56,448 nucleotides of DNA from a virus (IMGVR_UViG_3300030098_000047:1-56448); one strand, 5' to 3'. Counted from the stretch's first letter, positions 8,460 through 18,629 are shown. The notes: generated by a model not told the origin, from the letters alone. A program made the numbers and translations.

Positions 8460-8933
8460 ATGTTAGAACCAATTAAAGGATCGTATTATAGAAAGTTTCA
8501 ACCTCAGTCTTATAATGAGAATGACAGTAAGGCTAAGATAACAATAACAAACTATCTAGAGAGTATTGGACACACCATTATTGATATGAAAGAGGACTAC
8601 TCTTTTGATATAAAAAGCAAGAAGAATGGGTGTATGTATTACAGTGAGGTCGAGATGAAGAACCAATGGACAGGTGATTGGAATCCTAATTGGACAGAGA
8701 TACGTATTCCTTATCGTAAGCACAGATTAATTAATAAATATAAACAGATGCAGGATGACGAAACCTTTTGTAACTTTTATATCATACGCAGAGACTGTGA
8801 GAAAGCTTGGAGAATAAAGGACTACCAACTTACCAAGGAGTGTACAAAAGAGATATGGCTGTCTAATGCAAGACGTTACGAATATTTCTTTCACATACCA
8901 TATAAAGAAGCCGAACTAATAAATTTAGCATAA
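8460..8933 (+). CDS. Putative PD-(D/E)XK-like nuclease fold protein
   Basis: The product has 157 residues and AAAGGAG precedes the ATG. The segment from D50 (SFDI) to E65-M-K67 (SEVEMK) has the spacing of a D...(E)xK nuclease core: a helix before it (ITNYLESIG) then two strands. Many small phage proteins with this layout are resolvases or restriction-like nucleases. No closer family was recognised, and the call rests only on this pattern. Confidence 0.5.
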   Translation: MLEPIKGSYYRKFQPQSYNENDSKAKITITNYLESIGHTIIDMKEDYSFDIKSKKNGCMYYSEVEMKNQWTGDWNPNWTEIRIPYRKHRLINKYKQMQDDETFCNFYIIRRDCEKAWRIKDYQLTKECTKEIWLSNARRYEYFFHIPYKEAELINLA

Positions 8934-8944
8934 GGAGATTGCAT

Positions 8945-9196
8945 ATGAAATTTTTATCTCGAAAACAACGTGGTCTTGGTAAATATGACGCACCATTAAA
9001 ATACCAACACGAAAAAGGTTATCACGATTTTAAACATGGGCGAGTGTTTAATCCATTCCATAAAGATACTATGCAACATAGGGAATGGTCACGTGGGTTT
9101 AATAAAGCCTACTTTGAGCAATTAAAAAAGGTAAAGCAGTATGAATATAAAGCAAGAAGCAGAGCAGTTTCTGAAGGACAAGTACGACATGGTTGA
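8945..9196 (+). CDS. Hypothetical basic protein, 83 aa
   Basis: The frame is open from a TTG at 8939, but AAGGAG lies 9 bases before the ATG at 8945, which is the likelier start. The product is rich in Lys, His, Tyr and Phe (YQHEKGYHDFKHGRVFNPF), with a final helix. A segment with conserved Trp (HREWSRGFNKAYF) looks like a small binding domain. No family was recognised. The 3' end overlaps the mazG frame by 56 bases if mazG starts at 9141. Confidence 0.6.
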   Translation: MKFLSRKQRGLGKYDAPLKYQHEKGYHDFKHGRVFNPFHKDTMQHREWSRGFNKAYFEQLKKVKQYEYKARSRAVSEGQVRHG

Positions 9197-9518
9197 TTTT
9201 AATTCATATCAAAGATCAGCATCTAGTACAGCAATTTATCCTGATCAACATAAGATTATCTATCCTGCGTTGGGTATGGCAGGTGAGGCAGGTGAGGTAG
9301 CCAACAAGGTAAAGAAACTTATTCGTGATGGACTAGACAATAGACCTGACACATGGCGAGAGGACATAGCCAGTGAGATAGGAGATGTACTGTGGTACTG
9401 CGCTGCACTGGCTGACGATCTTAACTTAACGTTGGGTATGATAGCCGCACAGAACTTAAACAAATTACAGAAGCGTAAAGCCAAGGGAACAATAGGTGGG
9501 AGTGGAGACATTAGATAA
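9141..9518 (+). CDS. mazG: MazG-like nucleoside triphosphate pyrophosphohydrolase
   Basis: The product has 125 residues. The MazG fold motifs are present: E49-AG-E52 and E79-IG-D82-VLWY, the metal ligands that hydrolyse NTPs to NMP and pyrophosphate. Phage MazG proteins are thought to adjust nucleotide pools or ppGpp signalling during infection. The ATG at 9141 gives a 56-base overlap with the previous gene. The alternative ATG at 9189 has a nearby AAGGAC and would give 109 residues. It is the last gene of the rightward unit, followed at once by a hairpin terminator. Confidence 0.9.
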   Translation: MNIKQEAEQFLKDKYDMVDFNSYQRSASSTAIYPDQHKIIYPALGMAGEAGEVANKVKKLIRDGLDNRPDTWREDIASEIGDVLWYCAALADDLNLTLGMIAAQNLNKLQKRKAKGTIGGSGDIR

Positions 9519-9521
9519 AAA

Positions 9522-9550
9522 AAGAGGGGGCTGTTTGCCCCCTTTGTTTT
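9522..9550. terminator. Bidirectional hairpin terminator between converging units
   Basis: GGGGGC (9526-9531), a 5-base loop and GCCCCC (9537-9542) form a perfect GC stem that extends by A-T and G-T pairs. It has an A-run on the left and a T-rich run (TTTGTTTTGTT) on the right, so it can act in both directions. It lies in the 33 bases between the mazG stop and the stop of the leftward 1262-residue gene. Confidence 0.85.
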
Positions 9551-9551
9551 G

Positions 9552-12500
9552 TTATAATCTCTCTTGAAGAAATGTAGCTATCTGAGTTAGTGTTTCTAAA
9601 ACCATCGTAGATTTTTCTTCATCTTCTCCTGTTATCTCTGGGTACTCCCCAAACCTAGCCTCATATTCTTGCACTGCCAGTTTTTGAAAATTAGACTTTA
9701 GTTTACGGAACTCCATGACAGCCATTACATAAGGGGTTGTCTGAGAATAACCAGTATCTTTTAACAAAGCTTTTACTTCTTTGACTTGTCCTTCTACAAA
9801 TGCCCTTACATAATTATTTGTAAATTTATCTTCAGATATTTTTCTTCTATATAAGTCTGGGTTTTCCATAGGAGTTCCGTCTGGAAGCAAACCATTTTTA
9901 TAACCTTCTCTTATACTTTCCTCAAACACTTTGGCAGCTTCTGTTATCATAGGAAGTTGTTCTAATAAAATAGAGTTCTCAAAATTTTCTATAGATGGTA
10001 CTTTACTTTTACTAGCCAAGTCATAGCTATCAAAACCCATTGCCTTTAGATACTCTGCATACTCAGCGTCAGCAGTTCTTTGACCTAAACCAAATAGTAA
10101 TCTCTGCATGGGTCTTACACGTCTGGACTCAGGATCAAATATATCTACCCTGCTAGGTACGTCAGACTCCTCTTCAGGTGTTACGTTTATACCTCTGTTA
10201 CCTAACGCATACTTCTTTGTGGTTTTTAAAAACGTTTCAAACCCACCAAGGCTAGGGTCAGGTCTATGATCTAGGTAGTCTAAAGAACGAGAACCATATG
10301 CTCTCTGTGCCTCTATAGCCTGTCCAAATGGAATCATCCATGTACCAAGATATTCTCCTAATGCTCTACCTAATGCTCTACCTAGATTTTCTCCTGCCAT
10401 AATATCAGAGCCACCATCTATTATAGCTGCAACCTCATCTAGAATAACATGACCTGAACCTCTTCTAAAGTTTGACCCAGTAAAGGTTTCTATAAACTCA
10501 CGTGCATCAAAGAAATCACTGAACGTTCCTTTTTCTATTTGTCTTGTAGCCTCTCCCAAGTACATATATTGTGACAGAGGAAACTGAGGTTTAATATCTA
10601 GCACTACCCTCGTACCATCTTCTTCCGTTCCTGTGTACACCTCATTAAAACTATCAGGTACATCTCCTGCAAATCCTGACCTGTATTGATATGCTGCACC
10701 TACGGTAGCCATAGACATGAGAGCATCAGACATTGCTTGCTGTAGTGACTCTGGATCTTCTTCATCCTCTGTTAATGCACTGAGTGCAGCTAACCCTGTA
10801 CCACCACCGCCTAATACTCCTACAATATTACGACTAATTCTTTGTCTGTCTTTTGTTGTAAGTGGACCTCTATACTTTTGATCTACTAAACCCATTACCT
10901 TTCTGGTAATTACTGGTATACTACCACCTGCATATTGACCCATGAGTTCCATAGAGTTAAACATAAATCTAGGAAACGGTATGGCTACAGTTAAACCATT
11001 ACGTGTTATAAAACTAGATATGTTTCTAAACAGAGGAACGTCTGGTGTCTTTGCATAGGTAACATCTAACGACTTTGTTACTGACTCATCAATTAAATCA
11101 ATAAAACTTCTAGCGTTTTCAGGCTTTACATCAGAAGCATCATTCATTAATGATCTTAATTTACCCTGTTGTAAAGCGTCAAATAAATCCATGTCGTACT
11201 CACGTCTTACTAGTCTCTCTAATTCACCTAAAAATGTAGCACGTCTTACTAAAAATTCTTGCCAACGGTTAGGCATATTTAATGCTTGTACAACGTCTTC
11301 AGTTCCACTTAGTATTTTATCTATTACAGTACCGCTTCCTCTACCTTGAGCCATTTGAATTTCGTTAAGGTTGTCAAACATCCTGCTAAATTGTGTGTCA
11401 AACTCTGGTCTATCTAGTATTAAATCTACAAACCCTGCAACTTCATCTGGTCTACCATTAAACATATATTTGTGTACATTAAAACTATCTTTCCAGTTTT
11501 GTGGGCTTATCAAAGATAGAGCACCTGCACCATAGCCTTTGTTGGATACGTTCCATAGTGCAGTGTCAAAAACATTTGCTAAAGATTCCAAAGGACTACG
11601 GACAACAGCAGACTCTAAGTTACGTGCAGCAGTAGCAAGTTGTGATACAAGTAACCCTCTTCTTATACCTTCTAGTCTTACAACAAACTTACGAAAGTCT
11701 CCTTGTGCCTCTGCCATTGCCTTTACTATAGCGTCATCTTTTTCAGACATAGGGCGTACACGTTTAATACGTGACAGTCTCTCTAGAACTCTACCTGCGT
11801 CAGACCCAGACCCAACTACAGACAATACGTAATCCTCAAATGATAGACCATACTTATCTAAATCGTCTATTAAATCTTGACCGTCAAGCTCAATGTCTTT
11901 TGAAACTGTTAGCCTAAATAAATTGTCTATGACTGTATCTGACTCATCCCAGTCGTTTTTAAATTTTCTTTTGTAGTCACTTGCTATGGCTACTATACCA
12001 TCCAACTTTTCTGGTTTTAATATAGGTATGGTTATTTCGTCACCACCAACCGCAAGCTCTGCAAACTCACTCATTTTAATATCTGCTGAACCAGTGGCTA
12101 TCTGTCTTCTACTTGTTCTCTCAGCGTCAGCAATTCGTTGTGTAGTTTGTTTACCCACCTCTCTTGCTTTCTTTGTGTCTAACACAAGCACACCATCAAC
12201 TACTTTTGATATACTTACCTCTTCACCTGCCCTGTCACTTAGCTTCTTTTCAGTTTGCAGTATCATGTCTTCCATCATGTCAGCATTTTCTGCTGCTACT
12301 TGTGCCGCTAAGTTTTGTTTGTCTGCTGTAGCTTCACGTGTTGCCATCTCTGCACGTTCAGGACTCATACGCTCTGCACGTTTTAATTGTTTCTGTTCTT
12401 TCTTATATGTTTTAGCAAGTCCTGCTGCTGCACGTTTTGGTGCTAATGAATATGCAACATTTATAGCTGACGTAACCCTACCCAATGCAGGTATCGTTTC

Positions 12501-13340
12501 ACTAAACTCAAAAAACGCACCCATATTACCTGCTATTCTATCTGCTAACTCTTCTTCATTCCTAGCAGAACCAAGCCTACCACTCATAGCTTTATTTATA
12601 CCCTTATAAAGAAACCTTCCGAACATAGGTATATAACCTTCACCCTGATCATTTAAAATTGTAAGACCTTCTTCAATACCATCTACTGTACCACTAGTTA
12701 TATAAGACATGGCCCTACCTACACCTAGTAACTTACGGAAGTTGTCTGCGTCACCATCTATTTTGTTTGCTATCCATATATCTAATGCACCGTATGCTTG
12801 ATATCCACTATTAAAATCTTTACGCATTTGTGCGGCTGCATCTGCTCCTGCCTGTGCCATATTTTTATCGTCCTCTATGGCGGCTTGTGCTTTTGTCATG
12901 TCATATTTTTTTTCAAACTCTTCATCTGACATATTCTCTATATCATTAGTAGTCTGATAAATTTGATCAAACAAATTCTCTGACTTTTCAACACGTGTTA
13001 TATCCTCTTCTGCACTAGGTAATAACGCTTGTTCTGTCTGTTTTTTAAGATCATCTTGAGCCACTCTCTCTTCTATCGGAACAAGTTGCATGGCTAAAGC
13101 CTCATCATCTGTGGCATCTTTAGGGATAACTATAGGTTCTAAAATTCTTTTTTCAGTAGGTTGATCTTGAATAACTGGATTAGGATTTACAGACTCAACT
13201 TCTTTTGACCGTATTAAATTCAATAAACTATTCTGTTCTACTTTAGGTTTTGGTTTTTCAATGTCAATAAGGGGAACAGATGCCTCTGAACCCCTTTCTT
13301 TTGATTGAATTAATTCTAAGATACTTTGCTGATCTGCCAT
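9552..13340 (-). CDS. Large putative internal virion protein, 1262 aa
   Basis: This is the last gene of the late unit and the largest product. The N-terminus has two similar peptides, SILELIQSKE (residues 6-15) and SLLNLIRSKE (38-47). The next several hundred residues are highly charged and helical (KKEQKQLKRAERMSPERAEM), then come mixed regions with short glycine-rich hydrophobic patches. No transglycosylase or other enzyme motif was seen. Size, helix content and position beside two other big structural genes resemble the ejection proteins of podoviruses (T7 gp15 and gp16 role). The function is inferred from context. Confidence 0.65.
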   Translation of the reverse strand: MADQQSILELIQSKERGSEASVPLIDIEKPKPKVEQNSLLNLIRSKEVESVNPNPVIQDQPTEKRILEPIVIPKDATDDEALAMQLVPIEERVAQDDLKKQTEQALLPSAEEDITRVEKSENLFDQIYQTTNDIENMSDEEFEKKYDMTKAQAAIEDDKNMAQAGADAAAQMRKDFNSGYQAYGALDIWIANKIDGDADNFRKLLGVGRAMSYITSGTVDGIEEGLTILNDQGEGYIPMFGRFLYKGINKAMSGRLGSARNEEELADRIAGNMGAFFEFSETIPALGRVTSAINVAYSLAPKRAAAGLAKTYKKEQKQLKRAERMSPERAEMATREATADKQNLAAQVAAENADMMEDMILQTEKKLSDRAGEEVSISKVVDGVLVLDTKKAREVGKQTTQRIADAERTSRRQIATGSADIKMSEFAELAVGGDEITIPILKPEKLDGIVAIASDYKRKFKNDWDESDTVIDNLFRLTVSKDIELDGQDLIDDLDKYGLSFEDYVLSVVGSGSDAGRVLERLSRIKRVRPMSEKDDAIVKAMAEAQGDFRKFVVRLEGIRRGLLVSQLATAARNLESAVVRSPLESLANVFDTALWNVSNKGYGAGALSLISPQNWKDSFNVHKYMFNGRPDEVAGFVDLILDRPEFDTQFSRMFDNLNEIQMAQGRGSGTVIDKILSGTEDVVQALNMPNRWQEFLVRRATFLGELERLVRREYDMDLFDALQQGKLRSLMNDASDVKPENARSFIDLIDESVTKSLDVTYAKTPDVPLFRNISSFITRNGLTVAIPFPRFMFNSMELMGQYAGGSIPVITRKVMGLVDQKYRGPLTTKDRQRISRNIVGVLGGGGTGLAALSALTEDEEDPESLQQAMSDALMSMATVGAAYQYRSGFAGDVPDSFNEVYTGTEEDGTRVVLDIKPQFPLSQYMYLGEATRQIEKGTFSDFFDAREFIETFTGSNFRRGSGHVILDEVAAIIDGGSDIMAGENLGRALGRALGEYLGTWMIPFGQAIEAQRAYGSRSLDYLDHRPDPSLGGFETFLKTTKKYALGNRGINVTPEEESDVPSRVDIFDPESRRVRPMQRLLFGLGQRTADAEYAEYLKAMGFDSYDLASKSKVPSIENFENSILLEQLPMITEAAKVFEESIREGYKNGLLPDGTPMENPDLYRRKISEDKFTNNYVRAFVEGQVKEVKALLKDTGYSQTTPYVMAVMEFRKLKSNFQKLAVQEYEARFGEYPEITGEDEEKSTMVLETLTQIATFLQERL

Positions 13341-13341
13341 A

Positions 13342-14430
13342 TTAGTTTATACCTACAATTATGTCATTACCTTCTATACCTGTATACACAAATATCTGTA
13401 GTTGCCCATTATCATCTGTATACTGAACCACATCTCCTGCTTTGTACTCTCCCTTTTCTATGTTTGCACTAAACTCAGTTGCACTGGATGCTACCTTAAC
13501 AGATGTTTGCGTTTGTGGATTTTTAGCATAGGAGTTAGATTGGTTTAATGCATACTGCCTTAATTCTTCCATAGCTTCTTGTCGCTTGTACGCAATTTTA
13601 TCTGTCATCAAAGCGTCATTTAAATTTCCATATGTACCTTGTAGCTCATTTACTGTTTGCAGTAAAGCAACACCGTACCTACCCTCGTCACCTGACATTC
13701 TTTTTTCAAGACCAGTTTTAAAATCTACCTGTATTTTTAGTTTACTCATTTTCCTACGCTGCACAGAGTTTACCACAGGCTCAATTGTATTTACATCAAA
13801 AGAAGGTGTAACTGTACCGTCCTTTTTTAACTCTGCCTGTTTTAATTCAGATAGGTCTTTTAAATACTGTTGTCTTTTCTCTTCTAAAGCTGCCCATTCT
13901 TTTGAAGACGGATCAAGATCTCCTTGTTCTTGACTTATTCTAGATATTGCTGCCCCATAAGAACCGTCAACCTTTTTTGGTTTTTCATAAAGGTCAGCTA
14001 CCATATCAGGATCAAAACCTGCAACACCAGTAGATATCTTTTTAGTTGTGCCTGTTATACCTGTTATCTCAGTCTCTAAAGCGTCCATGTTTTCTGGTGA
14101 ATTATCCGCAAGTTTGTAGTAGGTATTAATATCACCACCAACCTCACTAACTTTTTCAGCTACAGCTAACGATCTTTCAACGGCATAATCGCCTTGCATT
14201 GCTATTTGTGCAGCACGTTGATCATCAAATCCTATAAATTTTAATGACTTTATTTTATTTTGTAAATCTAAGTCTTTTAGTTTTCTTTCTTTTTCTATTT
14301 CTTTACTACTAAGTATGTCTTGTTTTTCTTTAAACAAACCTAGCTGTTGATCATACGCTTCATCTGCCTCAATGTCAGATACTATCTGACGTGACATACC
14401 ACCAATAAATGCACCAAGATTAAAACCCAT
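13342..14430 (-). CDS. Putative virion protein with coiled-coil region, 362 aa
   Basis: The start is in a TAATG junction with the upstream gene. The N-terminal third is a charged helix (LGLFKEKQDILSSKEIEKER). The last 60 residues look beta-rich, with a KOW- or SH3-like rhythm (GEYKAGDVVQYTDDNGQLQIF). It lies between the internal virion protein candidates, so a structural or ejection role is likely. No named family was recognised. Confidence 0.6.
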   Translation of the reverse strand: MGFNLGAFIGGMSRQIVSDIEADEAYDQQLGLFKEKQDILSSKEIEKERKLKDLDLQNKIKSLKFIGFDDQRAAQIAMQGDYAVERSLAVAEKVSEVGGDINTYYKLADNSPENMDALETEITGITGTTKKISTGVAGFDPDMVADLYEKPKKVDGSYGAAISRISQEQGDLDPSSKEWAALEEKRQQYLKDLSELKQAELKKDGTVTPSFDVNTIEPVVNSVQRRKMSKLKIQVDFKTGLEKRMSGDEGRYGVALLQTVNELQGTYGNLNDALMTDKIAYKRQEAMEELRQYALNQSNSYAKNPQTQTSVKVASSATEFSANIEKGEYKAGDVVQYTDDNGQLQIFVYTGIEGNDIIVGIN

Positions 14431-14933
14431 TATACTGTTCTCCTAGACATCAACCCACCCATAGGTTCTTCTACTATTTCTTCTTCAGGCTCTTCTTCAG
14501 GTTTCTTTTCAGGTTCACCTTCTTTAGCCTTTAGTTTTTTAAGAGCTAGTTGAACTGCAACCCCTGAAGGGCTGTCATCTACCTCTACATCAGTTCCCAT
14601 ATTATACTCTATACCTCTTTGCTCTGCAAGATAAGCAAGCATTTCCATGATTACAGGCATAACTAATATACCCACATCTAAATTATGAGTGCCTTGCATA
14701 ACTGCACCTTGCTGTAAAGCGTTAGCAATTGTAGTTAAAGGTAAACCCATCTCTATTACATTCATTAATTCGTTCTGTAATGTAGGTTCAGTTAATCTAG
14801 GAAGATAAAATTCTAATGTTTCTTCTACAGTTGTATACTGAGGTGGTTGCTCCCAAGGCCATCCACCTACCTCTGAGGTAAGAGACTGACCTGCAATTGG
14901 TGCATCTATAAATGCTTCGGGTAAATCAGACAT
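14430..14933 (-). CDS. Hypothetical virion-region protein with acidic tail, 167 aa
   Basis: The product has a helical core (TLQNELMNVIEMGLPLTTIA, VMPVIMEMLAYLAEQRG). A run of Glu, Lys and Pro (residues about 136-158) and the C-terminal peptide GGLMSRR follow. The GGL-plus-basic end recurs in two other late proteins here. Small helical proteins of this type accompany internal virion proteins in marine podoviruses. No function is known. Confidence 0.6.
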   Translation of the reverse strand: MSDLPEAFIDAPIAGQSLTSEVGGWPWEQPPQYTTVEETLEFYLPRLTEPTLQNELMNVIEMGLPLTTIANALQQGAVMQGTHNLDVGILVMPVIMEMLAYLAEQRGIEYNMGTDVEVDDSPSGVAVQLALKKLKAKEGEPEKKPEEEPEEEIVEEPMGGLMSRRTV

Positions 14934-15111
14934 CTTTTAATCCTTGTCTTGCTTTGCGTAGTTCCGCAACATACATAGCCACTCTTCTACGAGGTTCTAA
15001 ATTTTCTGTATCTGTTCTGTCAGAAACATTCCTAGCTAACAAACCACCACCTTTAGTAATAGGTTTTGGTTTAACCATCTCTAAATTTTTATATGCTAAT
15101 TTTGCTTCCAT
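14926..15111 (-). CDS. Small basic protein, 61 aa
   Basis: An AGGAAA sequence precedes the ATG, and the 3' end overlaps the next gene by eight bases. The product is basic and contains GGGLLARN, another example of the glycine-glycine-leucine motif seen in this late block. It is short but lies in frame with the tight gene packing. The function is unknown. Confidence 0.6.
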   Translation of the reverse strand: MEAKLAYKNLEMVKPKPITKGGGLLARNVSDRTDTENLEPRRRVAMYVAELRKARQGLKDV

Positions 15112-15125
15112 TTTATTTTCCTGTA

Positions 15126-18100
15126 CTATATACCAAACAAACCACCTAATGCTGTTTTAGTTAAATCTGTAGTTAATATTTTACCAACTAAACTACCAAA
15201 ACCACTTGCAGAATTTGCGTCTGCTTTAAACTCTGCAACCTCCAAAGCTTGATCTTTTTGTATTTGAGCTATTGCAACTCTAGCATATCTGTCACGTTCA
15301 TTATCTGCAGATGTCCACGCCCAATGCATATTATCTTTATAAAACTGCCATAAATTATTATATGCAGTTTGTGAGTATCCTAATAAAGCTTGTGCATTTA
15401 CTTCATTAGAACGGTTAACAGCTGCTGTATCTGCTGTTGCTATCTGTCTACGCCACTGTGCATTGGCTTGATCAATAACTAAACGATTTTGTGCGTTGAA
15501 TTGATCACGTTGATTATTTATTTCAGTATTAAAACGTTCAATAGTATTAACCTGACCTGCATTAAATTGAGCCTGTGCATTTGCTTGTGCAGCATTAAAC
15601 TGTGCAGTTTGATTTTGCATATTAGCATAAAACTGATCAACTTGATTCTGTGAAGTTGCATTAAATTGTTGTGCAGAATTAAGTGCAGCCTGATCTGTAA
15701 ACAAAGACTGTATACGTTGTTGCGCCTTAAATAATTCTGTAGACTGTTTATTATTTAGGTTACTTAAATCAGCTTGCAAAAAGTTCTGTGCATTTTGTAC
15801 TGCTGCCTGTTGTCTATTGTTTAAATTAGACATATCTAAATTAGCAAGCGCAGCAGCTTCAGCCAACACCATAGCCTGTGAGTTAGACAGGTTGGTAAGA
15901 TTCATAGTGTTTGCAATACGTGAGTTCTCTAATGCCACCTGTTGTTCGGCAGTAAAGTTCATGTTTGCAATGTCAGCAATACGTGCTGCATTAGCCACAC
16001 GTGACTGAAAGGCTTGATCAAACTCTTGACCTATAAATTTAGCACGTTGCTGTGCGGCAAGTATCTGTTTTTGTTGTCTGTTAGATAGATTTTGTGCCTC
16101 AAACCGAGCTTGTGTAGATGCATCTATCTGTGCAATAGGCAATGCAGACTCCATAGCGGCCTGTACAATAGCCTGACCTGCTATGGATGAAGCACCAAGA
16201 CCTCTAGAAATCATGGCATTAGTAGCTGCTCTCATTGATCCTGCTGCCCATGCAGGTGTATTACCACCTTCAAACTGTTGTAGCAATCCTTCTAGTTGAC
16301 CTGCTACTGTAGCTTGTTTACTTGGTTCTGCAGTTGCTGCCTCTAGCTCTTCAGCAAATTTAGCTGCAGTCTCCGCATTAGCTGCACCCGATATAATTTC
16401 ACCGTCCTCTACTTTTCTTTGTACAGGATTAGACATTAATATCTCTTTACCTTGTGCAGCTTTTATATCTGACACAGAGCTTGTAGCTTGCTGCGCTGCA
16501 TCTATCATAGATACTTGACCTATTTGTGCAGCTTGTGTCTGATCTGCTGCTGCACGAATAGCACCAGACGCCTCTATAGGCGACATCAGTGCTGCTGTTT
16601 GTGCAGTAGGTAAGATAGCTTGTTCAGTTGCTGCAATGCTTGTAGGTAAGGCAGAAGCACCAGTTACTTGTCCTGAATATGGAGATACAAGCTGACCTTT
16701 CTCAAGTTGTGTACCAACAGGAACTACAGTTGCACCTGCAGGTAATCCAGGTGTCTTAGCTAGTGCCACTTGCACTCCAGTAAGATCTTTTCCTACAAAA
16801 CTAGGTTGCTGTGGTATATACTGTTGAGCAAGAGCACGTGCATCATACTGCTGTAAATCTACGGTTGTAGACTCTGGCGTACCACCATTAGCAAACTTTT
16901 GTACCATACCACCCTCTGCCATTTGTTTAGCTCTCATGGTATAGTTGTCCATCTTTTGTTTTTTATCAGGGTTATCATTTAAAAATTGATCAAAGCCACC
17001 CATGTCTTCATTATACCCAAGACTACTTGCTATACGTTGCATGGACTCTGGTTTAAATCCTCCAAACACACTAGCTGACTGCACAGGCGTTGTGGGTGGC
17101 ATCATAGCTCCACCTTGATTCATAAATACAGGTCTAAATCCTGTAACTGGTGAAACTGTAGGTGGGGGTGTAGGTGCAGCAACTGGAGTAAAAGGCAATT
17201 GACCTACAGGTTGTTCACCTACTGGATAAAAACCAGATGGAATTGGTGTTGTAGGTTGACCATTTACAAATGTAATACTAGTGGTCATTCCTGTATCATT
17301 ACGAAACATACGTACATCATACTGTGACGGTTGTGAAACTGTAGGTTGAGCTGTGGTAAATCCAAAAGTAGGTGCTTGTGAAGGTTGTACACCCAACATA
17401 CTTGTTGTTACAGGTTTAGTAAATGTGCCTGTCATAGGGGGAACTACAACTGGTGCAGTAACACTTGGAACAGTAGGGGTAACAGGTGTAGGTATGCTTG
17501 GTGTAGTTACAACTGGTGGAGTAAAAACTGCAGATGTTGGTGGTGTAGGTGTAGGTGTGCTGGGTGCAGCAGGTGTAGGCGTAGTTCCTACATCAGGAGT
17601 TGGTGTAGGCATAGGCATAGGAGTTGGTGTAGGTGCAGGTGTAGGAGTTGGTTTAGGAGCACTAGGTGCAGGTATATTTGCCTGTCCTGTTAATTTATTT
17701 AATAATTCTTGTGCTATTTCAAGATTTCCTGCAGCTTGTGCTGCTTTAATAGCAGCTATTTGTTGTTCAAAGTCTGCAGGTAAGGGTGCAGCAACTGCAG
17801 CCCCAACATCTTTTATTGATAACAAATTATTATTTGCATATGTATTTGCTTCTACTTCTAGTTCTTCTTTTGTTTTACCTTTTTGTGCAGAAAGAATTGA
17901 AGCATGTAAATCTGCTCCTTGTTTAACTACTGCAGCTTCTACACTAAATGGGTCAGATGATTTAGAAGATATACCTACTACAAATTTATTATAGTCATCT
18001 CTACTATTTATATTTACACCTGTACTTTTAGCATAGTTTAAATTAGCTTCAGCTATACCTTGTTGAACATTAACAATATCACCATTAGGAAAATATATAA

Positions 18101-18629
18101 TAGCCATACCGTTTCCCAATGAGGATAATCTCATTATGGGAGCACCTGCCTCTTTTGCAGCATTTTCACCGTTCAACATATTTGTAGGTACAGCATCTGT
18201 AGGAGAAGTATCCGATATAGGTGCAGGGATTGGTCCTTCATATTTTAAAGGCGTTATACCATCTGGCATCATGTATATACCGTTTTTTATAGTAACGCCT
18301 TCAAGAGCAGGACTACCTTCATTAAAAGCTTTATCTATATCGGGATTACTACCTACTGCTATAGTTGAACCTGTTATATTATCTGCAGGAGCAGGAGCAG
18401 GATCTGGTGTTGGAGCAGGAGCAGGATCTGGTGTTGGAGCAGGAGCAGGATCTGGTGTTGGGGTAGGAGCAGGTGTATAATCCACACCTAGTGCATGTCT
18501 TTCTTCAAATGTGTCACCTGCTTCATGGTCATAGACTTTACCTGCAGAACTTAAAAGAGTTCCGTCACCTCGGTCTTCCCAACCAAACTTGTCCATAAGT
18601 ACTTTTTCTACATTACTTAGTTCTGCCAT
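15126..18629 (-). CDS. Large putative internal virion protein with proline-rich linkers, 1167 aa
   Basis: It has a short globular N-terminus, then a Pro-Ala-Thr-Asp linker (residues about 52-82) made of repeated PDPAPAPT, then a domain of about 230 residues. A second long Pro/Thr/Val linker follows (about 320-410). Near the middle is GGMVQKFANGG. The C-terminal 450 residues are a Gln/Asn/Ala-rich helix array (NLSNLNNKQ and QFNAQ-type repeats), probably a long coiled coil. No enzyme motif was seen. Size and position suit an ejected or internal virion protein. Confidence 0.65.
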   Translation of the reverse strand: MAELSNVEKVLMDKFGWEDRGDGTLLSSAGKVYDHEAGDTFEERHALGVDYTPAPTPTPDPAPAPTPDPAPAPTPDPAPAPADNITGSTIAVGSNPDIDKAFNEGSPALEGVTIKNGIYMMPDGITPLKYEGPIPAPISDTSPTDAVPTNMLNGENAAKEAGAPIMRLSSLGNGMAIIYFPNGDIVNVQQGIAEANLNYAKSTGVNINSRDDYNKFVVGISSKSSDPFSVEAAVVKQGADLHASILSAQKGKTKEELEVEANTYANNNLLSIKDVGAAVAAPLPADFEQQIAAIKAAQAAGNLEIAQELLNKLTGQANIPAPSAPKPTPTPAPTPTPMPMPTPTPDVGTTPTPAAPSTPTPTPPTSAVFTPPVVTTPSIPTPVTPTVPSVTAPVVVPPMTGTFTKPVTTSMLGVQPSQAPTFGFTTAQPTVSQPSQYDVRMFRNDTGMTTSITFVNGQPTTPIPSGFYPVGEQPVGQLPFTPVAAPTPPPTVSPVTGFRPVFMNQGGAMMPPTTPVQSASVFGGFKPESMQRIASSLGYNEDMGGFDQFLNDNPDKKQKMDNYTMRAKQMAEGGMVQKFANGGTPESTTVDLQQYDARALAQQYIPQQPSFVGKDLTGVQVALAKTPGLPAGATVVPVGTQLEKGQLVSPYSGQVTGASALPTSIAATEQAILPTAQTAALMSPIEASGAIRAAADQTQAAQIGQVSMIDAAQQATSSVSDIKAAQGKEILMSNPVQRKVEDGEIISGAANAETAAKFAEELEAATAEPSKQATVAGQLEGLLQQFEGGNTPAWAAGSMRAATNAMISRGLGASSIAGQAIVQAAMESALPIAQIDASTQARFEAQNLSNRQQKQILAAQQRAKFIGQEFDQAFQSRVANAARIADIANMNFTAEQQVALENSRIANTMNLTNLSNSQAMVLAEAAALANLDMSNLNNRQQAAVQNAQNFLQADLSNLNNKQSTELFKAQQRIQSLFTDQAALNSAQQFNATSQNQVDQFYANMQNQTAQFNAAQANAQAQFNAGQVNTIERFNTEINNQRDQFNAQNRLVIDQANAQWRRQIATADTAAVNRSNEVNAQALLGYSQTAYNNLWQFYKDNMHWAWTSADNERDRYARVAIAQIQKDQALEVAEFKADANSASGFGSLVGKILTTDLTKTALGGLFGI
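18388..18459 (-). repeat. Three exact 24-base tandem repeats coding PDPAPAPT
   Basis: Units 18388-18411, 18412-18435 and 18436-18459 are identical, and a degenerate fourth unit follows. The unit is a multiple of three bases, so changes in copy number lengthen or shorten the proline linker of the 1167-residue protein without shifting frame. Confidence 0.85.

Noticed and set aside
11986-12609. 207-codon rightward open frame
   Set aside because: It lies wholly opposite the 1262-residue virion gene, Ser/Ala-rich with no ribosome site or partner genes on that strand.
17353-17994. 213-codon rightward open frame, Gly/Val-rich
   Set aside because: It is the complement of the proline-rich linker of the leftward 1167-residue gene, where the repetitive codons leave the opposite strand open.
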